NCBI GenBank assembly: GCA_035461175.1
Contig: DATHVR010000152.1
Location: forward strand, 1-41,554
DNA: 41,554 bases
From: DATHVR01 sp035461175
GTDB lineage: Bacteria; Actinomycetota; Acidimicrobiia; Spongiisociales; ZC4RG35
Direction: 5' to 3'
Under the pieces are notes generated by a model. That model made no database searches and was not told the origin of the DNA. It worked only from the letters and a program-made list of their open reading frames with translations. Of this stretch, positions 32,669 through 40,488 are shown piece by piece. Position 1 is the stretch's first letter. Every line of letters starts with the position of its first letter. Both the position numbers and the translations under genes were made by a program.

Positions 32669-32699
32669 CGTACACGTCCCCAAGACCGACGTGTGCGTC
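32667..32699 (+). promoter_or_regulatory. Leader RNA 12-bp hairpin (pause/anti-terminator region)
   Basis: GACGTACACGTC (32667-32678), loop CCCAAGACC, GACGTGTGCGTC (32688-32699) pair over 12 positions with one U-G wobble. The 5' arm overlaps the leader-peptide stop codon, the place where a 1:2 hairpin lies in classical attenuators. I did not find a clear competing anti-terminator by eye. Confidence 0.7.
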
Positions 32700-32705
32700 C
32701 CCCTG

Positions 32706-32730
32706 CCCTCCCCGCCCGGGAGGGTTTTTT
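32706..32730 (+). terminator. Intrinsic terminator (attenuator) before ilvB
   Basis: CCCTCCC (32706-32712), loop CGCCC, GGGAGGG (32718-32724), then T6 (32725-32730): a complete Rho-independent terminator, 37 bp before ilvB and after the leader peptide. It is the only one in the window with a T6 tract. Confidence 0.9.
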
Positions 32731-32767
32731 CGTACCCCGACCGTCCATCCAGCGAAGGACACACAAC

Positions 32768-34480
32768 ATGAGTGAAAGCACCGGCTCCCAGGTTCTGCTT
32801 CAAGCTCTCGTCCACGAGAACGTGGACGTGGCGTTCGGGGTGCCCGGTGGAGCGATCCTCCCCTTCTACGACACCCTCCATGAGGGGCCGATCCGCCATG
32901 TTCTCGCCCGCCACGAGCAGGGGGCCGGCCACATGGCGGAGGGCTACGCCTGGGCCACCGGACGGGTGGGAGTCTGCATCGCCACCTCGGGGCCGGGGGC
33001 CACCAACCTGGTGACGCCGCTGGCGGACGCCCTCGTCGACTCGGTGCCGATGGTGGCGATAACGGGACAGGTCTCCACCAGCGCCGTCGGCAACGACGCC
33101 TTCCAGGAGGCCTACACCACCGGGATCACGATGCCCGCCACCAAGCACAACTACTTTGTGACCGACCCCGCCGATATCCCGTCCGTCGTGCACGAGGCCT
33201 TCCACATCGCCGCCACCGGCCGCCCGGGACCGGTGCTGATCGACCTGCCCAAGGACGTCCTCAACGCCCGGGCCGAATGGTCGGAGCCCGGCGATGTCAG
33301 CCTCCCCGGATACAAGCCCACCGTCGACGGCCACGTCCCCCGAATCCGGGAGGCCTCCAACCTGATCGAGCGTGCCCGCCGGCCGGTCCTCTACGTCGGG
33401 GGCGGCATAATCAAGGCCAACGCCGCCGGCCAGCTGCGCAGCCTGGCAGAACGCACCGCCACGCCGGTCACCACCACCCTCATGGGACGCGGTGCCTTCC
33501 CCGACGCCCACCCGCTGGCACTGGGAATGCCCGGCATGCACGGCACCTACGCCGCCATCACCGCCCTGCAGCGGGCCGACCTGATCGTGGCGATCGGGGT
33601 CCGCTTCGACGACCGGGTCACCGGCGACCCGGAGCATTTCGCCCCCGAGGCCGCCGTCATCCACGTCGACGTGGATCCCGCCGAGATCGGCAAGGTCCGC
33701 CACGCCGACGTGCCGATCGTGGGCGATGCCGGCCGGGTGCTGGAACAGCTCCTCGAGGCCTGGGGTGACCGCCAGATTCCCGACCGGGAGCCCTGGCTGG
33801 AGACGGTGCGGCGCTGGCAGCGCGATCATCCGCTGCGCTACACCCAGCACCCCGACGGGCCCCTCAAGCCGCAGTATGTGATCGAGGAACTCCACCGGCT
33901 CACCGGCGGCGACGCCACCGTGGTCTCCGGTGTGGGCCAGCACCAGATGTGGGCCAGCCAGTACTGGAAGTTCGAGGATCCCCGACGATGGATCAACTCC
34001 GGCGGTCTCGGGACGATGGGGTTCGCCGTCCCCGCCGCCATCGGCGCCAAGGCGGGCCGCCCCGACGACCTGGTGGTGGCGGTCGACGGCGACGGTTGCT
34101 TCCAGATGACGTTCCAGGAGTTGATCACCGCCGCCGTCGAGGAGATCCCGGTCAAGGTGGTCGTGTTCAACAACGGCGTCCACGGCATGGTCACCCAGTG
34201 GCAGCGGCTCTTCTACGAAGACCGCTTCTCAGCCTCGAAGCTGGGCAACTCGGTCGACTACGTGAAGCTGGTCGAGGCAATGGGGTGCCACGGTTTCCGT
34301 GCCTCCACTCCCGACGAGGTGGCCCCCACCCTCGAAAAGGCCCTCGCCACCGACGACGCCCCGGTGGTGGTTGAGGTGGTCGTCGACCCCGAGGAGATGG
34401 TGTTCCCCATGGTCCCCGCCGGCGGTTCCAACGACGTCGTCTACCTGGCCCGCGACGAGAAAGTGACCCTGGAACGATGA
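32768..34480 (+). CDS. ilvB: Acetolactate synthase, large subunit
   Basis: IlvB joins two pyruvates, or pyruvate and 2-ketobutyrate, with thiamine diphosphate and FAD: the first common step to Val, Leu and Ile. The 570-aa enzyme has the catalytic E50 in LARHEQGAGHMAEGYA, TSGPGATN, GQVSTSAVGNDAFQE, VGQHQMW, and the thiamine-binding GDGCFQMTFQELITA plus FNNGVHGMV in the C-terminal domain. ATG 32768 follows GAAGGA. It is controlled by the attenuator upstream and is separated from ilvN by a 163-bp repeat-containing gap. Confidence 0.97.
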   Translation: MSESTGSQVLLQALVHENVDVAFGVPGGAILPFYDTLHEGPIRHVLARHEQGAGHMAEGYAWATGRVGVCIATSGPGATNLVTPLADALVDSVPMVAITGQVSTSAVGNDAFQEAYTTGITMPATKHNYFVTDPADIPSVVHEAFHIAATGRPGPVLIDLPKDVLNARAEWSEPGDVSLPGYKPTVDGHVPRIREASNLIERARRPVLYVGGGIIKANAAGQLRSLAERTATPVTTTLMGRGAFPDAHPLALGMPGMHGTYAAITALQRADLIVAIGVRFDDRVTGDPEHFAPEAAVIHVDVDPAEIGKVRHADVPIVGDAGRVLEQLLEAWGDRQIPDREPWLETVRRWQRDHPLRYTQHPDGPLKPQYVIEELHRLTGGDATVVSGVGQHQMWASQYWKFEDPRRWINSGGLGTMGFAVPAAIGAKAGRPDDLVVAVDGDGCFQMTFQELITAAVEEIPVKVVVFNNGVHGMVTQWQRLFYEDRFSASKLGNSVDYVKLVEAMGCHGFRASTPDEVAPTLEKALATDDAPVVVEVVVDPEEMVFPMVPAGGSNDVVYLARDEKVTLER

Positions 34481-34507
34481 AAGGGCCTCGCTCCGCTCGG
34501 CGTTCTA

Positions 34508-34622
34508 GGTGGTGGGTTCTGAGTGGTAGGTCGCGTCTCCCTTGCCAAGCTCGTCCTCTTCCCCGAACGTCCTCCCTCAAACGCCCCCCGTCTCTAAAAG
34601 CCCTACCACCTACCACCTACCA
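34508..34622 (+). repeat. Interspersed repeat with inverted partner, ilvB-ilvN gap
   Basis: The 14-mer GGTGGTGGGTTCTG (34508-34521), then AGTGGTAGG, is matched about 80 bp later by the roughly complementary CCTACCACC TACCACCTACCAC (34602-34622). The mRNA could fold into a long imperfect stem between two genes of one enzyme. The spacer (34530-34600) is C/T-rich with no gene. Confidence 0.7.
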
Positions 34623-34643
34623 CGGCGCCGGAGGCGCCCGCCC

Positions 34644-35150
34644 ATGAGACACACACTTTCCGTTCTCGTCGAGGACAAGCCCGGGGTCCTGGCCAGAGTC
34701 AGCTCGCTGCTGGCCCGACGGGGCTTCAACATCCACTCCCTCACGGTGGGGCCAAGCCACGAGCCGGGCCTGTCCCGCATGACGATCGTGGTCGACGCCC
34801 AGGAGCTGGAGCAGGTCAAAAAGCAGCTCCACAAGCTGGTGAACGTCGTCAAGATCTCGGAACTGGAGGACCGGCAGGCGATCGAGCGTGAGATCATGCT
34901 GATCCGGGTCAACGCGCAGGCGTCCCGCCGACCCGAACTACTCTCTCTCGCCTCGATCTTCGACGCGACGGCGGTCGACGTTGGGCCCAACTCGATCGCC
35001 TTCCAGGTGGTCGGGGCCCCGGACAAGGTCAATGACTTCCTGGAACTGGTGCGCCCCTACGGCGTGGTGGATCTGGTCAAGTCGGGCTGGGTCGCCCTCG
35101 CCCGCGAGACGAAGGGCCGGGGCGCCGTGGCGCTTCGGGCGGTCAACTGA
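34644..35150 (+). CDS. ilvN: Acetolactate synthase, small (regulatory) subunit
   Basis: IlvN binds IlvB, activates it and gives feedback inhibition by valine. The 168-aa protein has an N-terminal ACT domain (HTLSVLVEDKPGVLARVSSL, GFNIHSLTVGPSHEPGLSRMT) and the C-terminal ALS_ss domain (SLASIFDATAVDVGPNSIAF, VRPYGVVDLVKSGWVALAR). ATG 34644 follows GGAGG by 11 nt. It ends 9 bp before ilvC. Confidence 0.97.
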   Translation: MRHTLSVLVEDKPGVLARVSSLLARRGFNIHSLTVGPSHEPGLSRMTIVVDAQELEQVKKQLHKLVNVVKISELEDRQAIEREIMLIRVNAQASRRPELLSLASIFDATAVDVGPNSIAFQVVGAPDKVNDFLELVRPYGVVDLVKSGWVALARETKGRGAVALRAVN

Positions 35151-35159
35151 GAGGAAACC

Positions 35160-36164
35160 ATGGCAACCATCTACTACGACAAAGACGCCGACGCCGCCCT
35201 GATCAAGGGCAAGCGGGTGGCCGTGATCGGCTACGGGAGCCAGGGCCATGCCCACGCCCTCAATCTCCACGAATCGGGAGTCGATGTCGTCGTCGGCCTG
35301 CGCGAGGGCTCGTCGTCCTGGGACCAGGCCGCCAGCGACGGCCTCACCGTCAAGTCGGTGGACGAGGCGGCCGAATGGGCTGACGTGATCATGCTGCTGG
35401 TCCCCGACCAGCACATGGGCGACCTCTACCAGGACCACATCGCCGGCTACCTGGACAGGGGTGACACCCTCATGTTCGCCCACGGATTCAACGTCCACTT
35501 CGGCGTGATCACCCCGCCCGAGGACGTCGACGTCGTCATGGTCGCCCCCAAAGGCCCCGGCCACCTCGTGCGGCGCACCTACACCGAGGGCTCGGGAGTT
35601 CCTTGCCTGATCGCCGTCCACCAGGACGCCTCGGGCGCCGCCCACGACCTGGGCCTCTCCTACGCCCAGGCGATCGGCGGCACCCGCGCCGGGGTTTTGG
35701 AGACCACCTTCCAGGAAGAAACCGAGACCGACCTCTTCGGGGAGCAGGTGATCCTGTGCGGCGGCGTGTCGGAGCTGATCAAGGCCAGCTTCGAGACCCT
35801 GGTCGAGGCGGGATATCAGCCCGAGTCGGCCTACTTCGAAACCCTGCACGAACTGAAGCTGATCGTCGATCTCCTCTACGAGGGCGGGCTCTCGTGGATG
35901 CGCTACTCGATCTCCGACACGGCGGAGTACGGCGACTACACCCGCGGCTCACGCATCGTCACCGACGAGACCCGGGCCGAGATGCGCAAGGTCCTCGACG
36001 AGATCCAGTCCGGCGCTTTCGCCAACGAGTGGCTGGCTCAGGCTCGCGAGGGAGCCCCCCACCTGCTCGAACAGCGAGACAAGAACCGCTCCCACCAGAT
36101 CGAACAGGTCGGAAGCCAACTCCGCAGCCTGATGCCCTTCATAGAGGCGCGTAAGGCCCCGTGA
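35160..36164 (+). CDS. ilvC: Ketol-acid reductoisomerase
   Basis: IlvC isomerises and reduces acetolactate or acetohydroxybutyrate with NADPH and Mg2+. The 334-aa class I enzyme has AVIGYGSQGHAHALNL near 20-35, the phosphate-contact loop LREGSSSW, APKGPGHLVRR, and metal-binding Asp/Glu in the helical C-terminal domain (ETETDLFGEQ, YSISDTAEYGDY). The ATG at 35160 has GAGAGG 5 nt upstream. Confidence 0.98.
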   Translation: MATIYYDKDADAALIKGKRVAVIGYGSQGHAHALNLHESGVDVVVGLREGSSSWDQAASDGLTVKSVDEAAEWADVIMLLVPDQHMGDLYQDHIAGYLDRGDTLMFAHGFNVHFGVITPPEDVDVVMVAPKGPGHLVRRTYTEGSGVPCLIAVHQDASGAAHDLGLSYAQAIGGTRAGVLETTFQEETETDLFGEQVILCGGVSELIKASFETLVEAGYQPESAYFETLHELKLIVDLLYEGGLSWMRYSISDTAEYGDYTRGSRIVTDETRAEMRKVLDEIQSGAFANEWLAQAREGAPHLLEQRDKNRSHQIEQVGSQLRSLMPFIEARKAP

Positions 36165-36188
36165 TGGCCTTCGCCGTGTTCGCGCCAG

Positions 36189-36318
36189 CGGGTAGCGGGT
36201 GGTGGGTTCTGAGTCGTGGGTCACTCTCCTGCGGCGGGCTGCTCGCGCTTTCGGGGCCGGGCGCCTGACGGCAGACCCGGCCTTCTACTACCCACCACCC
36301 ACCACTCACCACCCATCA
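36189..36318 (+). repeat. Interspersed repeat with inverted partner, ilvC-leuA gap
   Basis: GGGTAGCGGGTGGTGGGTTCTG (contains the 14-mer at 36198-36211) and GAGTCGTGGG are matched by CTACTACCCACCACCC and ACCACTCACCACCC (36286-36318). The roughly complementary arms flank a 60-70-nt GC-rich spacer, an arrangement like that in the ilvB-ilvN gap. It ends just before the leuA ribosome binding site, AGGAGCG. Confidence 0.7.
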
Positions 36319-36332
36319 CAGGAGCGAACGCA

Positions 36333-37865
36333 GTGAGCGACTCTGACCGACTGATCATCTTCGATACCACCCTCCGCGACGGGGAACAGGCCCCCGGGAT
36401 CGCACTGACCCCCGACGAGAAGGTAGCCATCGCCCATCAATTGGGGCGCCTGCAGGTCGATGTACTGGAGGCGGGTTTCGCCGCCTCCTCGCCGGGAGAC
36501 TTCGAGGCGGTCTCGCGCATCGCCAACGACGTGCGCGGGCCCGTCATTGCCAGCCTGGCCCGGGCCCATCCCGACGACATCGATCGTGCCTACGACGCCC
36601 TCAAGGGGGCGGACCGCTTTCGCATCCACGTGTTCATGTCGACCTCGCCCATCCACATGGAGAAGATGCTGCGCATGACCCCCGAGGAGGTGATGCAGGC
36701 GTCGGTGGAGGGCGTGAGGCGGGCCGCCTCCTACACCCACGACGTCGAGTTCTCTCCCCAGGACGCCACCCGTTCCGACCCGGACTTCATGATCGAGGTC
36801 TGCCGGCAGGCGGTGGCGGCGGGTGCCACCACCATCAACATTCCCGACACTGTCGGCTATGCCACCCCGTCGGAGTTCGTGGACCTGATGAAGCGAGTGT
36901 TCGCCGAGGTTCGGGGCGACCGCGACGACGTCACCATGTCGGTCCACTGCCACGACGACCTGGGACTGGCGGTGGCGAACTCGCTCTCGGCGATCTCGGC
37001 CGGGGCCCGCCAGATCGAAGGGGCCATCAACGGCATCGGCGAGCGGGCCGGCAACACCTCGATCGAAGAAATCATCATGGCGGTCAAGACCCGCCAGGAT
37101 GTATTCGGAGTGGAGATCGGGGCGGACACCACCCAGATCTTCGAGACCTCACGCCTGGTTTCCCGTCTCACCGGTTACCCGGTGCAGTACAACAAGGCGA
37201 TCGTGGGTCGCAACGCCTTCGCCCACGAGTCGGGGATCCACCAGCACGGGGTGCTGCGGGCCCGTGACACCTATGAAATCATGGACGCCGCCTCCGTCGG
37301 CCAGGAGGGCGGCCAGATCGTCCTCGGCAAGCACTCGGGACGGGCCGGCTTCGCCGACGCCCTTTCGAAGATGGGGGTGGAACTGGAGGAGGCCGACTTC
37401 TCGCGGGCCTTCGAGCGTTTCAAGCAGGTGGCCGACCGCAAGGTCCAGATCGGCGAGGAGGAACTGCGGGCGATCATCGCCGACGAGATCGAAGCCTCTC
37501 CCACCGACCGGGTGCGGCTTCTCGGCCTCCACGTCAGCGGGGGCAACGACGTCACCCCCACCGCCACCGCTACGGTGACCATCGACGGTGTCGAGAAGTC
37601 CTTCCAGGGCTCGGGCGACGGCATGGTCCATGCCTCCTTCGCCGCGATCAAGCAGGCCTTCGGACTCGAGGATGCCCGCCTCATCGACTACCGGGTGGTG
37701 CCGGTCACTTCGGGAGCGGACGCCATGGCCGAGGTAAACGTCGTCGTCCGTATCGGCGACCACACCTACTCGGGGCGGGCGGTCGACACCGATGTGGTCG
37801 AGGGTTCGGCCCACGCCTTCGTGGAGGCCCTCAACAAGAGTGCGGCCCGGGTCGCTACCGCCTGA
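36333..37865 (+). CDS. leuA: 2-isopropylmalate synthase
   Basis: LeuA condenses 2-ketoisovalerate with acetyl-CoA, the first committed step to leucine. The 510-aa enzyme has FDTTLRDGEQAPGI (metal-binding D) at 9-22, HCHDDLGLAVAN with the metal His pair near 210, GERAGN, and a C-terminal LeuA allosteric dimer domain (TATVTIDGVEKSFQGSGDG). The GTG at 36333 has AGGAGCG 6-8 nt upstream; ATG-free frame before it is repeat. This short LeuA class differs from the long mycobacterial form; a close relative, citramalate synthase, is less likely given the leucine context. Confidence 0.94.
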   Translation: MSDSDRLIIFDTTLRDGEQAPGIALTPDEKVAIAHQLGRLQVDVLEAGFAASSPGDFEAVSRIANDVRGPVIASLARAHPDDIDRAYDALKGADRFRIHVFMSTSPIHMEKMLRMTPEEVMQASVEGVRRAASYTHDVEFSPQDATRSDPDFMIEVCRQAVAAGATTINIPDTVGYATPSEFVDLMKRVFAEVRGDRDDVTMSVHCHDDLGLAVANSLSAISAGARQIEGAINGIGERAGNTSIEEIIMAVKTRQDVFGVEIGADTTQIFETSRLVSRLTGYPVQYNKAIVGRNAFAHESGIHQHGVLRARDTYEIMDAASVGQEGGQIVLGKHSGRAGFADALSKMGVELEEADFSRAFERFKQVADRKVQIGEEELRAIIADEIEASPTDRVRLLGLHVSGGNDVTPTATATVTIDGVEKSFQGSGDGMVHASFAAIKQAFGLEDARLIDYRVVPVTSGADAMAEVNVVVRIGDHTYSGRAVDTDVVEGSAHAFVEALNKSAARVATA

Positions 37866-37912
37866 TTCCGTCGGATCGGTATCCTCGCCCTTCCACCAAC
37901 GGAGGTAGCTGA

Positions 37913-39193
37913 ATAGATCCCTGGCTGGGCCTGCTGATCGTCCTGGTCCTCATCGCACTCAACGGCTTCTTCGTGGCGGGCGAGTTCGCACTCGTGGCCG
38001 TCAACCGGAGCCGGGTCGACTCCCAGGCGGCCGAGGGCGACCGCAAGGCCCAGCGGGTGGCGGCCCGGTTGCGTGACCTCTCCTTCGAGCTGTCGGGTGC
38101 CCAGCTGGGGATCACGATCACCTCGCTGGTGCTGGGGGCGGTCGCCGAGCCGACCGTGGCCCGGCTGATATCGCCCGTGTTGGAGGCGGTCGGCATCGAG
38201 TCCGAGCGGGTGTCGATCACCACGGCGCTGATCCTCGCCACCGGCTTCCAGATGGTGCTGGGCGAGCTCTTCCCCAAGAACGTCGCCATCGCTCGCCCCT
38301 ACGCCGCCTCGCTGCGGGTGGGCCTGCCGATGGGGACCGTCAACCGGTTCCTGCGCCCTCTGATCCAGTTCTTCAACCGCTCGGCCAACTGGACGGTGCG
38401 CCGCTTCGGGATCGAACCCCGCGACGAGCTGGTGGGTCTGCGCTCGTTGCAGGAACTGGAGATGATCGTGCGCGCCTCGTCGGCCGAGGGCGAGCTGGGC
38501 GCCCAGGAGACCTCGCTGCTCACCCGCGCCATTGCCTTCGTCGACAAGGACGCCGCCGAGGTGATGGTTCCTCGTGTCTCCGTGAACGGTCTCCCCGCCG
38601 ACGCCTCCGTGAACGACCTGCGTCGCCTGGCGGTGGAGACCGGACACTCCCGCTTTCCCGTCTACCAGGGCGACCTGGACACCGTCATCGGCATCGCTCT
38701 CGTCAAGGACACCTTCTCCGTGCCGGCCGACCAGCGCGACCGGGTGGCGGTGTCGACCCTCGCCTCGGCCCCCCAGGTGGTCCCCGAGTCGATGCACCTC
38801 GACACCCTTCTGATCGAGCTCCAGCGGGCGGGTCGCACAATGGCGGTGGTGGTCGACGAGTACGGCGGGACCGCCGGCATCGTCACCGTCGAGGACATCG
38901 TCGAGGAGATACTGGGCGAGATCCAGGACGAACACGACGCCGCTCTCCAGCCGGCCGAGCGCCCGCCGGGAACGCTGTCCGGTTCGCTCCACCGCCACGA
39001 GGTGGAGGACTTGTCCGGCTTCGCCTGGCCGGAGGGCGGCTACGAGACCCTCAACGGCTTCGTCACCGCCGAACTCGACCGGTTCCCCCGGCCGGGGGAC
39101 GTCATCCGGGCTGGGACGTTCCGGATCGAGGTGCTGGACGTCGAGGACCACATCGCCACCCGCCTGCACATCGCCGAAGAGGGGCGCAAGTGA
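37913..39193 (+). CDS. CNNM/CBS-domain (HlyC/CorC-type) membrane protein, apparent ATA start
   Basis: A 426-aa protein: four-helix CNNM (DUF21) domain at about 1-190, two CBS domains around 215-335 (FPVYQGDLDTVIGIALVKD and VVVDEYGGTAGIVTVEDI) and a CorC/HlyC C-terminal domain. Such proteins are linked to Mg2+/Co2+ transport. The only start that keeps the first helix (DPWLGLLIVLVLIALNGFF) is ATA at 37913, 7 nt after GGAGG (37901-37905) and right after an in-frame TGA at 37910; the next usual start is GTG 37973, which would cut off the helix. Homologues begin MDPWLGLL-like, so ATA has probably replaced ATG or is a sequence error. Confidence 0.88.
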   Translation: MDPWLGLLIVLVLIALNGFFVAGEFALVAVNRSRVDSQAAEGDRKAQRVAARLRDLSFELSGAQLGITITSLVLGAVAEPTVARLISPVLEAVGIESERVSITTALILATGFQMVLGELFPKNVAIARPYAASLRVGLPMGTVNRFLRPLIQFFNRSANWTVRRFGIEPRDELVGLRSLQELEMIVRASSAEGELGAQETSLLTRAIAFVDKDAAEVMVPRVSVNGLPADASVNDLRRLAVETGHSRFPVYQGDLDTVIGIALVKDTFSVPADQRDRVAVSTLASAPQVVPESMHLDTLLIELQRAGRTMAVVVDEYGGTAGIVTVEDIVEEILGEIQDEHDAALQPAERPPGTLSGSLHRHEVEDLSGFAWPEGGYETLNGFVTAELDRFPRPGDVIRAGTFRIEVLDVEDHIATRLHIAEEGRK

Positions 39194-40488
39194 GCTGGTG
39201 GTCACTCGGGGCGATGGTGGTGCTGCTCCTGGCCAACGGATTCTTCGTCGCCGCCGAGTTCGCCTTCACCGCCGCCAGTCGCCACCAGCTCGCCCGGCGT
39301 TCCTCCCGCTCGGCCCGGGCGGCGGTGGCCGCCATCGACGAGCTTTCGTTCACTCTCGCCGGCGCCCAGTTGGGAATCACGATCTGCTCGCTGTTGCTCG
39401 GATTCGTGGCCGAACCGGCCGTAGCCGCCGTGCTCGAGGCCGCCATCGGCGCCTTCGTCGAGATCCCCGATCAGGTGCTCCACACCATCTCGTTCGTGAT
39501 CGCACTCTCGATCGTGGTCTACCTCCACATGGTGATCGGAGAGATGGCACCGAAGAACGTGGCGATCTCCGCCCCCGAGCACTCGGCCCTCATCATGGCC
39601 CTCCCCTTCCGGGCCTACGCCATGGTGTTCCGGCCCGTCATCTGGGTGTTGAACGGTGCCGCCAACCTCGGCCTGCGCCTTTTCGGCATCGACCCCGACG
39701 AGATCGGCGAAGCCCACACCGCCGACGACCTCGCCTCCATGATCACGGCGGGGCGCAAGGAGGGAGTGGTGGAGGAATTCGCCCATCGCCTCCTCACCGG
39801 GGCCATCGATCTGGGCAGCCTGGAGGCGACCCACGTCATGGTTCCCCGACCCGACGTCGTCGCCCTTCCCGCCCTCACCCCCCTGGCGGACTTCGAACGG
39901 GCGTTCACCGATGAGGGTTACTCACGCATACCGGTCTACGACGAGGACCTCGATGACCTGCGCGGTTTCGTGCACGTCAAGGATCTGCTGGCGGTGGAGC
40001 CGGACGCCCTGGCCGACCCTCCCGGAGCGGAGATGATCCGGCCCCTGTTGGTGGTCCCCGAGACCGCCCGCGTCGATCGGCTGCTGGAGGACATGCGTCG
40101 GGGCCGCAACCACCTGGCGGCGGTCATCGACGAGCACGGCGGAACCGCCGGCATCGTGACGATGGAGGACATCGTCGAAGAGATCGTGGGCGAGATCCGC
40201 GACGAGCACGACATCGAGGCCGACGGCATTCGCCGGGTGTCACCCAACCGGTGGGTGGTCGACGGTGCCCTGCGGCCGGCCGAGATCCGCCGCTCCTGCG
40301 GCATCAGCCTCCCCGAGGGTGAGTACGACACCGTCAGCGGCCTGATCATGGAGCGTCTGGGTCGGATCCCCGCCGCCGGGGATCGGGTCGAGGACGAGGA
40401 ATGGACGCTGCGCGTCCGTTCGATGGAGGGACGCCGGGTGGGGGAAGTCGATTTGATATCGAGACGCGTAAGGAGCCGAGATGAATGA
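39190..40488 (+). CDS. CNNM/CBS-domain (HlyC/CorC-type) membrane protein
   Basis: A second, diverged paralogue of the preceding gene (432 aa): CNNM domain with the conserved NGFFVAAEFAFTAASR start and GAQLGITICSLLLG, two CBS domains (SRIPVYDEDLDDLRGFVHVKD, AAVIDEHGGTAGIVTMEDI) and a CorC/HlyC C-terminal domain. The GTG at 39190 overlaps the preceding stop (GTGA). The two proteins may form a hetero-oligomer; paired genes of this type are frequent. Its stop overlaps the leuB start by 8 bp, tying them to the leu transcript. Confidence 0.92.
   Translation: MSWWSLGAMVVLLLANGFFVAAEFAFTAASRHQLARRSSRSARAAVAAIDELSFTLAGAQLGITICSLLLGFVAEPAVAAVLEAAIGAFVEIPDQVLHTISFVIALSIVVYLHMVIGEMAPKNVAISAPEHSALIMALPFRAYAMVFRPVIWVLNGAANLGLRLFGIDPDEIGEAHTADDLASMITAGRKEGVVEEFAHRLLTGAIDLGSLEATHVMVPRPDVVALPALTPLADFERAFTDEGYSRIPVYDEDLDDLRGFVHVKDLLAVEPDALADPPGAEMIRPLLVVPETARVDRLLEDMRRGRNHLAAVIDEHGGTAGIVTMEDIVEEIVGEIRDEHDIEADGIRRVSPNRWVVDGALRPAEIRRSCGISLPEGEYDTVSGLIMERLGRIPAAGDRVEDEEWTLRVRSMEGRRVGEVDLISRRVRSRDE

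Noticed and set aside
32531..32767. T-box or other riboswitch before ilvB
   Set aside because: No T-box consensus or specifier arrangement; a peptide-based attenuator explains the region better.
32387..34183. 598-codon frame antisense to ilvB
   Set aside because: Runs through the attenuator and ilvB; no family similarity and no start signal.
36189..36318. G-quadruplex
   Set aside because: Four GGG runs occur on the plus strand, but one loop is about 11 nt and the arm can pair with the C-rich partner; evidence is weak.
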